Positions 38,835 to 47,947 of a DNA stretch of 64,000 bases are shown here, piece by piece; position 1 is the first letter of the stretch, and each line of letters starts with the position of its first letter. Source of the stretch: Pedobacter sp. MR2016-24 (GTDB lineage Bacteria; Bacteroidota; Bacteroidia; Sphingobacteriales; Sphingobacteriaceae). The stretch is taken from NCBI RefSeq assembly GCF_026239655.1, contig NZ_JAPIVO010000002.1, positions 248,001 to 312,000 on the forward strand, written 5' to 3'. The notes beneath the pieces are model-generated. The model saw nothing but the letters and a program-made list of their open reading frames with translations, did no database searches and was not told where the DNA came from. The position numbers and the translations under genes are program-made.

Positions 38835-40169
38835 ATGGATGATTTCTTCGCTGCACGACTCCAAATGGCCTTTTCACTGGGCTTCCACATTGTTTTCTCC
38901 TGTATAGGAATGGTGATGCCCTTCTTTATGTGTACGGCCCACTATATCTGGTTAAAAAAGAAAAAGACGGTTTACCTGGACGTAACCAAAGCCTGGAGCA
39001 AAGGGGTAGCGATCTTTTTTGCTACGGGTGCAGTTTCCGGAACGGTACTGTCTTTTGAACTGGGGCTGCTGTGGCCAAAGTTTATGGAACATGCAGGGCC
39101 GATCTTCGGGATGCCTTTCTCGCTGGAAGGAACTGCATTTTTTATTGAGGCGATAGCGCTTGGTTTTTATCTCTATGGCTGGAACCGCTTTAATCCTTGG
39201 TTCCACTGGTTCACGGGAGTAGTAGTCGGGGTAAGTGGTTTACTATCGGGCATCCTGGTGGTAGCGGCAAATGCGTGGATGAACAGCCCCTCAGGTTTTG
39301 ATTTTGTAAATGGACAATACCTGAATATAGACCCCGTCAAAGCGATGTTTAATGCGGCCTGGTTTTCGCAGGCACTGCACATGTGTGTAGCGGCTTTTGT
39401 ATCTACGGGTTTTGCAGTAGCAGGTGTGCATGCGCTGATGATCTTAAGGCGCAAAAATGTATTTTTTCATAGTAAAGCTTTTAAAATTGCTGCGGTATTC
39501 GCGACGGTTGCGGCCTGTTTACAGCCCATCAGCGGGGATATCTCTGCAAAGGATGTGGCGGAAAGGCAGCCGGCAAAACTGGCAGCGATGGAAGCACATT
39601 TTCATACGGAGAAGGGCGCGGGACTGTTGATCGGGGGCATCCCGGATACAGCGACACAAACGGTTAAGTACGGACTCAAAATACCGAAGGCGCTGAGTTT
39701 TATGGCGACGGGTAATTTTAATGGGGAAGTGAAAGGACTGGATCAGATTCCTAAAAAGGACCAGCCGCCTGTAATGGTCACGCATTTTGCGTTCCAGATC
39801 ATGGTGGGATTGGGAATGGCCATGCTGGGAATTGCGCTGCTGTATTTCCTGGCGCTGTGGAAGAAAAAGAAATGGCTGGAAACTAAATGGCTGCTCAAAT
39901 TATTCGTCATCGCTACACCAATGGGTTTTATTGCACTGGAAGCAGGATGGACAGTGACGGAGGTAGGCCGGCAACCCTGGATTATCTATGGGGTAATGCG
40001 AACGGCTGATGCAGTAACGCCTATGCCGGGCATCGCTTATTCTTTCTACTTATTTACAGCGGTTTATATTTCCCTGGCAGTAATTGTGAGTCTGCTGTTA
40101 TTCAGACAGATCACGATGGTAGACAAATTGTATGATTCTTCCACAAATGATAAAAACAACAGCTTATGA
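38835..40169 (+). CDS. cydA: Cytochrome bd ubiquinol oxidase subunit I
   Basis: A 444-residue quinol oxidase subunit carrying the three haems. Opens FAARLQMAFSLGFHIVFSCIG; H18 region suits a haem b595 ligand, and later segments include SQALHMCVAAFVSTGFAV and the conserved GRQPW (TEVGRQPWIIYGVMRT). Shorter than E. coli CydA (~522), indicating the short-Q-loop CIO/CydA type. A TACATTTG box lies 5 bp before the ATG without a matching upstream element. The stop overlaps cydB by 4 bp. Confidence 0.95.
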   Translation: MDDFFAARLQMAFSLGFHIVFSCIGMVMPFFMCTAHYIWLKKKKTVYLDVTKAWSKGVAIFFATGAVSGTVLSFELGLLWPKFMEHAGPIFGMPFSLEGTAFFIEAIALGFYLYGWNRFNPWFHWFTGVVVGVSGLLSGILVVAANAWMNSPSGFDFVNGQYLNIDPVKAMFNAAWFSQALHMCVAAFVSTGFAVAGVHALMILRRKNVFFHSKAFKIAAVFATVAACLQPISGDISAKDVAERQPAKLAAMEAHFHTEKGAGLLIGGIPDTATQTVKYGLKIPKALSFMATGNFNGEVKGLDQIPKKDQPPVMVTHFAFQIMVGLGMAMLGIALLYFLALWKKKKWLETKWLLKLFVIATPMGFIALEAGWTVTEVGRQPWIIYGVMRTADAVTPMPGIAYSFYLFTAVYISLAVIVSLLLFRQITMVDKLYDSSTNDKNNSL

Positions 40170-41188
40170 TATATGTAGTGATCGTTTTTTTGTGGACAGC
40201 TATATTGTTATATATTTTGCTGGGTGGTGCTGATTATGGCGCTGGAATAATTGAATTGTTTACCTCACGTGCAAACAGGCAAAGGACACGCAAAACAATG
40301 TATGAGGCGATAGGCCCCGTATGGGAAGCCAACCACATGTGGCTGATTATTGTGATTGTGATCTTATTTGTGGGTTTTCCGAAGATTTATACAACGGTTT
40401 CCATTTACCTGCACATCCCGCTGGTGATGATGTTATTGGGGATTATCGCAAGGGGAACGGCATTTGTGTTCAGGAATTATGATGCAGTTAAGGACGACAT
40501 GCAAAAGGTGTATACACCGATATTTGTCATTTCGAGTGCGGTAACGCCTTTTTTCCTGGGGATCATTGCAGCAAGTGCGGTATCGGGACAGATTGATTTG
40601 CAGGCGCATGATTTCCTGTCGGCCTACATCTTTAGCTGGCTGAGCTGGTTCTCGGTGACAGTAGGACTCTTCACGGTAGCGATCTGTGCGTATCTGGCAA
40701 CGGTTTTTATTATTGGCGAAGCGGATGATGAGGCGGACAGGCTACTGTTTACGCGGAAAGCAAGGCGGATGGTATTTGTGGTTATGGGGGCAGGTGCACT
40801 GGTATTTGTGGCTGCATCTATTGAGGGAATCCCTTTGTTAAGCTGGATCTTCAATAATATTTTAGGGATTCTGGCAATCATTTCGGCAAGTATTTCGCTG
40901 GTGATCATGTTTTTTATGCTGAACAAAAACAGGCCGGGATTATTACGCATCCTTGCAGGTTTCCAGGTCACGATGATCTTATTTGCAGCAACATACAGCC
41001 ATTTTCCTGATATCGTAATGCTCAAAGGAGGACCTAATTTGTCTTTACTGACACACCAGGGACAATATAAGGCAATTGAAAGTCTGGCTTATGCGTTACT
41101 GATTGGTAGTGTATTTATTTTGCCTGCATTGGTTTACCTGATCTACAGCTTTCAGAAAAAGAAGAGCAGCATCAGCGGGCATGACTGA
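40166..41188 (+). CDS. cydB: Cytochrome bd ubiquinol oxidase subunit II
   Basis: A 340-residue polytopic partner of CydA; LLGGADYGAGIIELFTSR near the N-terminus and GPVWEANHMWLIIVIVI are family marks. Starts at the cydA stop (ATGA). No CydX/CydS-like small ORF follows. The bd oxidase gives high-affinity, non-pumping respiration and peroxide/nitric-oxide tolerance. Confidence 0.95.
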   Translation: MIYVVIVFLWTAILLYILLGGADYGAGIIELFTSRANRQRTRKTMYEAIGPVWEANHMWLIIVIVILFVGFPKIYTTVSIYLHIPLVMMLLGIIARGTAFVFRNYDAVKDDMQKVYTPIFVISSAVTPFFLGIIAASAVSGQIDLQAHDFLSAYIFSWLSWFSVTVGLFTVAICAYLATVFIIGEADDEADRLLFTRKARRMVFVVMGAGALVFVAASIEGIPLLSWIFNNILGILAIISASISLVIMFFMLNKNRPGLLRILAGFQVTMILFAATYSHFPDIVMLKGGPNLSLLTHQGQYKAIESLAYALLIGSVFILPALVYLIYSFQKKKSSISGHD

Positions 41189-41246
41189 TCGCCCTGAGGG
41201 CATTTGAAGAGATAGCATATTTAAAAGATTTTACGAAAAGAATAAC

Positions 41247-41861
41247 ATGGAAGAATCCAATTTTTTAAGACTGAGCAAACTGACTGAGGGAGATTACGAA
41301 GGATTTTTATACGATTGTGATGGTACACTGGCAGATAACATGCCTGCGCATGCAGAAAGTTACGTGGAAGTGGCCAAAGGATATAATGTAATGATGGATC
41401 CGGCAATTATTGATGAGCTTGCAGGATGGCCGATTGCAAATGTAGTGGCAGAACTGAATGTGAGATACAAATCAACGATGGATCCTGAAGAGTTCAGAAC
41501 GCGAAAGGCAGCTGTTTTTGCAGAACGTTTTATTGAGCATGTACAGCCGATTGATTATGTAGTGGAACACCTGAAAGCGAATGCGGGAAAGGTGAAGATT
41601 GCAGTGGTTTCTGGGGGCGACAGGGTAGCGGTAGAACGTACGCTGGAGATCATCGGGGTAAGCGAATTAGTGGAAGTACTGGTATGTGCAGGTGAGACAG
41701 AAAGGGGTAAACCTTATGCTGACCCTTTCCTGAAAGCTGCAGAATTGCTTGGGGTAAACCCACAGAAATGCCTGGTTTTTGAGGACGGCAATCCGGGAAC
41801 ACAGGCGGCAGAAGCAGCAGGCATGCACTGGGTGCGCATCGACCAGTTTAAATTTGGTTAA
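41247..41861 (+). CDS. HAD-superfamily hydrolase, beta-phosphoglucomutase-like
   Basis: A 204-residue cytoplasmic haloacid-dehalogenase fold. Motif I is LYDCDGTLADN (nucleophile and acid Asp), motif II VVSGGD, motif III region ERGKPYADPF and motif IV VFEDGNPGTQAA. The helical cap after motif I places it with small-sugar phosphatases and phosphoglucomutases. The substrate is unknown. Confidence 0.88.
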   Translation: MEESNFLRLSKLTEGDYEGFLYDCDGTLADNMPAHAESYVEVAKGYNVMMDPAIIDELAGWPIANVVAELNVRYKSTMDPEEFRTRKAAVFAERFIEHVQPIDYVVEHLKANAGKVKIAVVSGGDRVAVERTLEIIGVSELVEVLVCAGETERGKPYADPFLKAAELLGVNPQKCLVFEDGNPGTQAAEAAGMHWVRIDQFKFG

Positions 41862-41969
41862 GTTTGCTGATCTATCAGGCTGCGGGTGTTTGCTGGTATG
41901 ATGTTTAAATATCATTACATAAAGATACACCAACATCTTGCTGTCTAGATATACAGATATAAATATATA

Positions 41970-43184
41970 ATGAAAAGATCGGGAACAGCAGATTTGCCTT
42001 TGCACTATGGCCATATACCTAAATGGCTGTCTGAGCGTATGTCCCGGTTAGGCTTCCCGATTACAGAAGCAATAATTGAAGAATATGGAACGGCAGAGGT
42101 TTTACGGCGATTAAGTGACCCCTTCTGGTTCCAGAGTCTGGGTGCTGTAATGGGGATGGACTGGCACTCGTCTGGCATCACAACTTCGGTAATGGGTGCT
42201 TTAAAGAGTGCAATCAATCCGCATGCGAAAGAACTGGGGCTCTACATGTGTGGAGGCAAAGGGAAATCATCACGGCAGACCCCACAGGAACTGCTTTTTT
42301 ATGCGGAGAAAAATGGCCTGGATGGCGATGCACTGGTGAGGTGCAGTAAGCTAAGTGCAAAAGTGGACAATACTGCGGTACAGGATGGTTTCCAATTGTA
42401 CATGCATAGTTTTGTGGTGAGTACGGAAGGACTGTGGACGGTGGTGCAGCAGGGCATGCAGGATGGTACTTCTACGGCACGACGTTACCATTGGCATTCT
42501 GCAGGGATGACTTCCTTTGTAGAAGATCCGCATACCGCAATTTGCGGAGTGAACCAGGGAGCTATTCTGAACATGGCAGCAAAGGCAGCTTCGCCGGCGC
42601 GCCAAGCGGTTTTGGCGATGGGAAAAGAAGATCCTTCGCGCATGCTGGCAGAAGTGCAGCACCTGGTTTTACCGAAGCATCACGAAGTGAAAGCAAAGGA
42701 TGTAGACCTGAAGCGATTGGGCGCGATGTTATGGCTGACGCATGAAAAACAGCCGGCAGATTTTGAAGAGTTGCTGCTCTTGCAGGGAATGGGACCAAGA
42801 ACACTGCAGTCTATGGCGCTGGTCAGCGAAATCATTTATGGTACCCCGTCGCGGTTCAAAGATCCTGCGCGTTTTTCTTTTGCACATGGTGGAAAGGATG
42901 GTCACCCTTTTCCGGTACCGATTAAAGTTTATGATGAAACACTGTCAGTTTTGTCTAAGGCGATTGGAAAGGCTAAAGTGGGAGAATCGGATAAATTAGA
43001 GGCTGTTCGCAAATTGAGTGAACTTTCGCGGCAGGCCGAGAAAGATTTTACAGTAAATGAACATGCGGAGGCAAACTTTGAGGAACTGCTTGAGCGGGAA
43101 CGGAATGCGTCCTGGCAGTATGGGGGTAAAACGATTTTTGGTGATGCAAAGCCACCGAAGGATAGCCAGCTGAAATTATTTTAG
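41970..43184 (+). CDS. DUF763 domain protein
   Basis: A 404-residue protein opening MKRSGTADLPLHYGHIPKWL with LGAVMGMDWHSSGITTSV and CGGKGKSSRQTPQEL, the conserved features of DUF763. The family is best known from archaea and thermophiles and occurs in a subset of Bacteroidota. A helix-hairpin-helix-like LLLQGMGPRTLQSMALVSEIIYG (~265-290) suggests nucleic-acid binding. No signal peptide. Function is unknown. Confidence 0.85.
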   Translation: MKRSGTADLPLHYGHIPKWLSERMSRLGFPITEAIIEEYGTAEVLRRLSDPFWFQSLGAVMGMDWHSSGITTSVMGALKSAINPHAKELGLYMCGGKGKSSRQTPQELLFYAEKNGLDGDALVRCSKLSAKVDNTAVQDGFQLYMHSFVVSTEGLWTVVQQGMQDGTSTARRYHWHSAGMTSFVEDPHTAICGVNQGAILNMAAKAASPARQAVLAMGKEDPSRMLAEVQHLVLPKHHEVKAKDVDLKRLGAMLWLTHEKQPADFEELLLLQGMGPRTLQSMALVSEIIYGTPSRFKDPARFSFAHGGKDGHPFPVPIKVYDETLSVLSKAIGKAKVGESDKLEAVRKLSELSRQAEKDFTVNEHAEANFEELLERERNASWQYGGKTIFGDAKPPKDSQLKLF

Positions 43185-43271
43185 TTCATTATTTTTCTAC
43201 CTTTAAAAATTAAATGTCTTGTTGCGGGCCGTTTTTAGCGGCTGGCAACGTCAAATTGAATCAAAGAGCAA

Positions 43272-44702
43272 ATGAAACAAATTTATCTACTGGCGTTACT
43301 TTTCCCGTTCGGATCGGGACTGATGGCGCAGCAAAAACAATTGTCGGCTACCGTATTCACGACCGCTAAGGGTTCTGATCTTCGCCTGTCGAAAAACGGC
43401 AGTCTGAATTTTACGGATATGAAACAGCCACTGGAAACGCAGGTATGCATTTTCGTTGATCCGGCGAAGACCTTCCAGACCATGGTGGGGATTGGTGGCG
43501 CAATTACAGATGCTACGGCAGAAACTTATGCGAAACTGCCTAAGGCGACTCAGGCCGAGTTTTTAAAGGCTTATTATGATAAAGAAAACGGAATTGGCTT
43601 TTCGCTGGCAAGAACGAGTATCCATAGTACCGACTTTTCGAGCGACAGCTATACGTATGTGAAAGAGAACGATGCGGAACTGAAAACTTTCAATGTAAAA
43701 CATGATGAGAAATACAGGATTCCATTGATTAAACAAGCTATACAGGCTGCAGGTGGTACTTTGCCGATGTTTGTTAGCCCATGGAGTCCGCCTGCATGGA
43801 TGAAGACCACTGGCAATATGTTAAAGGGTGGTAAACTGAAACCGGAATTCAGACAGAACTGGGCAAATTACTATGCAAAGTTTATCAAAACGTATGAAGC
43901 GAAAGGAATGCCGATCTGGGGACTGACCATGCAGAATGAGCCTATGGCGACACAGACCTGGGAGTCTTGTGTATATACTGCTGAAGAGGAGCGTGACTTT
44001 ATCAAACAATTTTTAGGTCCGACTTTGCAAAAAGAAGGTTTGGGCGACAAAAAACTGATTGCATGGGACCACAACCGTGACCAGGTGTATCAGCGTGCAA
44101 GCACGATCTTAAGTGATCCGGAAGCGGCGAAATACGTATGGGGAATCGGTTTTCACTGGTATGAGACCTGGACGGGCAGCGGGATGTTATTTGACAACCT
44201 GAAACTGGTCAAACAGGCTTTTCCTGATAAGGAGCTGATCTTTACGGAAGGCTGTGTAGAGAAATTTAATCTGGACAGCGTGGGTAGCTGGGATTTAGGA
44301 GAGCGATATGGTTATTCGATGATCAATGATTTCAATAGTGGTACAGCAGCATGGTGCGACTGGAATATGCTGCTGGATGAAAAAGGCGGACCAAACCATG
44401 TGGGCAACTTCTGCTTTTCACCATTGCATGCCGACCTGAAAACGGGTAAGCTGATTTATACAAACTCTTACTATTATATGGGACAGTTCTCTAAGTTTAT
44501 CAAACCGGGAGCGAAAAGAATTGTAAGTTCTTCGAACCGTGATCAACTGCTGACTACAGCTTTTATCAATCCTGATGGAAAGATGGCTGTAGTGGTAATG
44601 AACAAATCAAATGTTCAATTACCGTACTATTTATGGATTGGTGGTAAAGCAGCAGAATCGATCAGTCTGCCACACTCTATTTCCACGATCATTGTAGAGT
44701 AA
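43272..44702 (+). CDS. GH30-family beta-glycosidase (glucosylceramidase-like)
   Basis: A 476-residue secreted glycosidase with a signal peptide ending GLMAQQ. The (beta/alpha)8 barrel has GIGGAITDATAETYAKL, FVSPWSPPAWMKTTG, the acid/base Glu in GLTMQNEPMATQTWESC, and the nucleophile Glu in LIFTEGCVEKF. The short C-terminal beta domain ends PHSISTIIVE. Family activities include beta-glucosidase, beta-1,6-glucanase and glucosylceramidase. A strong terminator follows, so it is probably monocistronic. Confidence 0.93.
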   Translation: MKQIYLLALLFPFGSGLMAQQKQLSATVFTTAKGSDLRLSKNGSLNFTDMKQPLETQVCIFVDPAKTFQTMVGIGGAITDATAETYAKLPKATQAEFLKAYYDKENGIGFSLARTSIHSTDFSSDSYTYVKENDAELKTFNVKHDEKYRIPLIKQAIQAAGGTLPMFVSPWSPPAWMKTTGNMLKGGKLKPEFRQNWANYYAKFIKTYEAKGMPIWGLTMQNEPMATQTWESCVYTAEEERDFIKQFLGPTLQKEGLGDKKLIAWDHNRDQVYQRASTILSDPEAAKYVWGIGFHWYETWTGSGMLFDNLKLVKQAFPDKELIFTEGCVEKFNLDSVGSWDLGERYGYSMINDFNSGTAAWCDWNMLLDEKGGPNHVGNFCFSPLHADLKTGKLIYTNSYYYMGQFSKFIKPGAKRIVSSSNRDQLLTTAFINPDGKMAVVVMNKSNVQLPYYLWIGGKAAESISLPHSISTIIVE

Positions 44703-44726
44703 AAAATTATTCCGAATCTGAATAAA

Positions 44727-44758
44727 CAAGGGGCTGCAGGTAAAAATGTAGCCCTTTG
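44727..44758 (+). terminator. Terminator after the GH30 gene
   Basis: CAAGGGGCTGCA (44727-44738) pairs with TGTAGCCCTTTG (44747-44758): twelve pairs, two of them G-T wobbles, around an 8-nt loop. A short T-rich run follows. It sits 25 bp after the GH30 stop. Confidence 0.75.
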
Positions 44759-44825
44759 TTCGTTTATTGATAATTAATACCTCAATTTGGCATGGTTGAT
44801 GAATATTCCTGATTTTATGTATTAA

Positions 44826-45584
44826 ATGGTAATGGGTTTCTGGCAAAAGGGTTGGTGGTTGATAATAGTTTTCATGCTTTCAGGTTGCGGGGTTTTTCAG
44901 AAAATCAGAAAAACCAATCACCATGGAATAGAAACGGACGATTTTGATTTACCTGTGATTGCTTATCCCGCTACTGATGTTTCGGCCAAAAAACTGCTGT
45001 TGTTTTTCTCTGGTGATGGCGGCTGGCTTGATTTTGAGGATCGGCTGGCAACAAGCTTTTCGGAACAGGGTTTTCAGACCATAGGATTTAATTCCAGGAG
45101 TTACTTCTGGTCGGCCAGAACACCGGCACATACAGCGGACGATATCGTATTGCTGATCAATAAATACGCTGCAAAATATAAAACAAACAGGATCTACTTC
45201 TGCGGTTATTCATTTGGCGCCGATGTAGTCCCTTTTATCTATAACAAGCTGCCTGCACATCTTAAAAACCGTGTAGTAGCGCTCGAATTATTGTCGCCCT
45301 TTGCCTCCTCAGATTTCATGGTGCATACCTCAGACCTGCTGAACATTGCGGCGGACGACCGGCCTTATAAAGTGCAGCCTGAAATTGAAGCTGCACGTGT
45401 ACATATTTTCTGCTTTTATGGTGAAGATGAAGATCCTAAACCTATGGCTGCGCTACAGAAGAAAAACTTTTTTCTGAAACTGCTGCCGGGTGATCATCAT
45501 TATGAACCTGCTGGTTATCCGGCAATATTAAAGGCAATGCAAAGACTTAGAAGAAATCAATTATTTAGACAGAACAGACAATGA
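44826..45584 (+). CDS. AcvB/VirJ-family putative lipoprotein, alpha/beta-hydrolase fold
   Basis: A 252-residue exported protein; lipobox-like VFMLSGCGVF near residue 20. The core has LFFSGDGGWLDFEDRLA and GYSFGADVVPFIYNKLP (nucleophile elbow G-x-S-x-G) with a late His (GDHHYEP), the VirJ-type hydrolase pattern. AcvB/VirJ proteins of Agrobacterium act in the periplasm and some cleave lysyl-phosphatidylglycerol. First gene of a four-gene unit; overlaps the next by 4 bp. ATG 44832 is an alternative start. Confidence 0.82.
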   Translation: MVMGFWQKGWWLIIVFMLSGCGVFQKIRKTNHHGIETDDFDLPVIAYPATDVSAKKLLLFFSGDGGWLDFEDRLATSFSEQGFQTIGFNSRSYFWSARTPAHTADDIVLLINKYAAKYKTNRIYFCGYSFGADVVPFIYNKLPAHLKNRVVALELLSPFASSDFMVHTSDLLNIAADDRPYKVQPEIEAARVHIFCFYGEDEDPKPMAALQKKNFFLKLLPGDHHYEPAGYPAILKAMQRLRRNQLFRQNRQ

Positions 45585-46585
45585 AAGCGATCGTAATTAC
45601 AGAGAAAGGCGGACCAGAGGTTTTGAAATTAATGGAAGTTGATAAACCTGAGCCTCAGGGGAATCAGGTCTTGGTCAGAATCATGGCAGCGGGTGTGAAC
45701 AGGAGTGATGTGATTTCAAGAAGCAGTAAGGGTTATGGCAAACCGGTGGAAAATGAAGTCCCGGGGCTGGAGATTGCAGGTGTAGTAGAAGCGGTAGGGG
45801 CAGATGTACAACGATGGAAACAGGGAGATAAGGTTTGCGCCCTGGTTGCGGGTGGTGGTTATGCGGCTTACAAAACGGTTGATGAGCGTTTGTGTTTACC
45901 TATTCCTGACGGTCTGGATTTTATCGAGGCTGCTGCCTTGCCCGAAACTATCTTTACGGTATGGTATAATGTATTCAAAACTTCCCGCTTTAAATGGGGT
46001 GAAAATTTTCTGGTACACGGCGGTACCAGCGGTATTGGCGTGACGGCGATACAGATGGTGGTGGCCATGGGTGGAAAGGCTTATGCAACTGCCGGCAGTG
46101 TGGAGAAATGTGAATTCTGTGAAAGCCTGGGTGCATCAATGGCAGTGAACTATAAAGAAGAAGATTTTGTGGCGCTGCTGAAACCTGTGGGAATGGATGT
46201 GATCCTGGACATGACGGGTGGGGAGAATACCCTGAAGAATATGGAAATTATGAATCCTGATGGTCGCATGGCCTATATCAATGCGATGACCGGTACCAAA
46301 TCAGAAATTGATATTCTCCAGCTGATGAGCAAGCGGCTACAGCTGACGGGAAGCATGCTGAAACCACAGACGGATGATTTTAAGGCAGAACTGACCTGGG
46401 AGATTGAAACAGTGATCTGGCCACTGGTAGCTGAAGGTAAAATTAAGCCGGTAGTACACCAGGTATTTCCTTTGGCAGAGGCAGCAGATGCGCATCGCCT
46501 GATGGAAAGCAGTACGCATATAGGCAAAATTATATTGAAGGTTGGAGATGAGTTTCATACCTTTGCAACCACACACATATTATAA
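45581..46585 (+). CDS. NAD(P)H:quinone oxidoreductase, PIG3-like MDR family
   Basis: A 334-residue medium-chain dehydrogenase without zinc ligands. Opens MKAIVITEKGGPEVLKL, with AAGVNRSDV and GHG/nucleotide-binding loop VHGGTSGIGVTAIQMVVAMG, typical of PIG3/QorA. Reduces quinones or enones with NADPH. The ATG overlaps the VirJ stop (ATGA); DUF3050 follows after 2 bp. Confidence 0.9.
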   Translation: MKAIVITEKGGPEVLKLMEVDKPEPQGNQVLVRIMAAGVNRSDVISRSSKGYGKPVENEVPGLEIAGVVEAVGADVQRWKQGDKVCALVAGGGYAAYKTVDERLCLPIPDGLDFIEAAALPETIFTVWYNVFKTSRFKWGENFLVHGGTSGIGVTAIQMVVAMGGKAYATAGSVEKCEFCESLGASMAVNYKEEDFVALLKPVGMDVILDMTGGENTLKNMEIMNPDGRMAYINAMTGTKSEIDILQLMSKRLQLTGSMLKPQTDDFKAELTWEIETVIWPLVAEGKIKPVVHQVFPLAEAADAHRLMESSTHIGKIILKVGDEFHTFATTHIL

Positions 46586-46587
46586 CA

Positions 46588-47379
46588 ATGAACAGTCATA
46601 TCACAAGGATCCAGCAGGTTATTGAGCCGCTCAGACAGGAAATTATCAATCATAAAGTATACTCGGTTATTAACGATTTGGATGATCTGAAGGTATTTAT
46701 GCAGTATCATGTGTATGCGGTGTGGGACTTTATGTCGCTATTAAAATCTTTGCAGATCAACCTGACCTGTACAACTACGCCATGGTTTCCGGTGGGGAAC
46801 GCAAATACACGTTACCTGATCAATGAAATTGTCGCCGGAGAGGAGTCTGATGTGGATGGTGAGGGAGTAAGGAAAAGTCATTACGAGATGTACCTGGAAG
46901 CGATGGAGCAATGCGGGGCAGATACGAATGTAATTGCACAATTTATTGTTGCATTAAAAGAAACAGGCTCCCTGACTAAGGCTTATGAAATTGCAAATGT
47001 ACCGCAGGAGGCCAGGGAATTTATGGAATTTACGTTTAAAGTGATTGACGGTAAGGCATCTCATTTGCAATCGGCCGCCTTTACTTTCGGTCGTGAAGAC
47101 CTGATTCCGAACATGTTCATCTCGATTGTGAGAGATCTGAATGCAAAATTCCCTGATCAGTTATCGCTGATTAAATATTACCTGGAGCGCCATATTGAGG
47201 TGGATGGTGATCATCATAGTCACCTGGCACTGGAAATGACTGCGGAATTGTGTGGCGAAAATGAAGATTACTGGAAAGCCGCAGAAGAAGTAACGATTGC
47301 ATCCCTGCAGCAACGTATTAACCTGTGGAATGGCGTTTACAATGAAATTGTAAATACTAAAAATAATGTACCTGCTTAA
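46588..47379 (+). CDS. DUF3050 protein (haem-oxygenase-like fold)
   Basis: A 263-residue all-helical cytoplasmic protein. Histidine-rich stretches FMQYHVYAVWDFMSLLK and EVDGDHHSHLALEM match DUF3050, which is predicted to share the haem-oxygenase-like fold that can host a di-iron site. The spaced Glu/His residues fit a metal-dependent oxidase, but no activity is known. Its stop overlaps the next ATG (TAATG). Confidence 0.85.
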   Translation: MNSHITRIQQVIEPLRQEIINHKVYSVINDLDDLKVFMQYHVYAVWDFMSLLKSLQINLTCTTTPWFPVGNANTRYLINEIVAGEESDVDGEGVRKSHYEMYLEAMEQCGADTNVIAQFIVALKETGSLTKAYEIANVPQEAREFMEFTFKVIDGKASHLQSAAFTFGREDLIPNMFISIVRDLNAKFPDQLSLIKYYLERHIEVDGDHHSHLALEMTAELCGENEDYWKAAEEVTIASLQQRINLWNGVYNEIVNTKNNVPA

Positions 47380-47873
47380 TGGAGGTGCTGATCAGAGAAA
47401 TACTACCGGAGGATAATGAAGCCATGGCGCTGATTATCAGGAATAGTCTGACAGAGTTTGGACTGAACATTCCGGGTACGGCTTATTTTGATGAAAGTAC
47501 TGACCGGCTGTATGAAGCTTTCCGGGTAGAAAAAAGCTGCTACTATGTTGCGCTGGATAGTGATGGAAAGCTGATTGGTGGTGTAGGGATTTATCCTACA
47601 GACGGTTTGCCGGAAGATACGGTGGAGCTGGTAAAGATGTACCTGATTCCGGAACAGCGGGGTAAAGGGCTGGGTAAATTATTAATGAAAAAATGCATCA
47701 CCTTAGCGGAAGAGCTGGGGTATAATAACATATATCTGGAATCTATGCCACAGCTGAAAGATGCTGTTTCGGCTTATCAGAAACTGGGATTTGAATTACT
47801 GGACGGTCCGATTGGGAATACAGGACATTATTCGTGTTCGATCTGGATGCTGTACAAGCGGGGTAATTCCTGA
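47379..47873 (+). CDS. GNAT-family N-acetyltransferase
   Basis: A 164-residue acetyltransferase; acetyl-CoA loop EQRGKGLGKLLMKKCI and strand VELVKMYLIP are standard motif A, with YNNIYLESM and AYQKLGFELLDG at motif B. Last gene of the VirJ-QOR-DUF3050 unit. Substrate is unknown. Confidence 0.9.
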   Translation: MEVLIREILPEDNEAMALIIRNSLTEFGLNIPGTAYFDESTDRLYEAFRVEKSCYYVALDSDGKLIGGVGIYPTDGLPEDTVELVKMYLIPEQRGKGLGKLLMKKCITLAEELGYNNIYLESMPQLKDAVSAYQKLGFELLDGPIGNTGHYSCSIWMLYKRGNS

Positions 47874-47886
47874 TCTGTTGAACAGG

Positions 47887-47923
47887 ATCTGCAGCTCATT
47901 CCGTATTTAAATGAGCTGCAGAT
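47887..47923. terminator. Bidirectional terminator with a perfect 14-bp stem
   Basis: ATCTGCAGCTCATT (47887-47900) pairs perfectly with AATGAGCTGCAGAT (47910-47923) around a 9-nt loop, between the convergent GNAT and CvfB genes. T/A-rich flanks on each side suit termination in both directions. Confidence 0.75.
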
Positions 47924-47947
47924 TATAATAGCTGTTCAGCTGCTGAG

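Noticed and set aside
41189..41246. CydX/CydS small subunit after cydB
   Set aside because: No short hydrophobic ORF with plausible start in the 58-bp gap.
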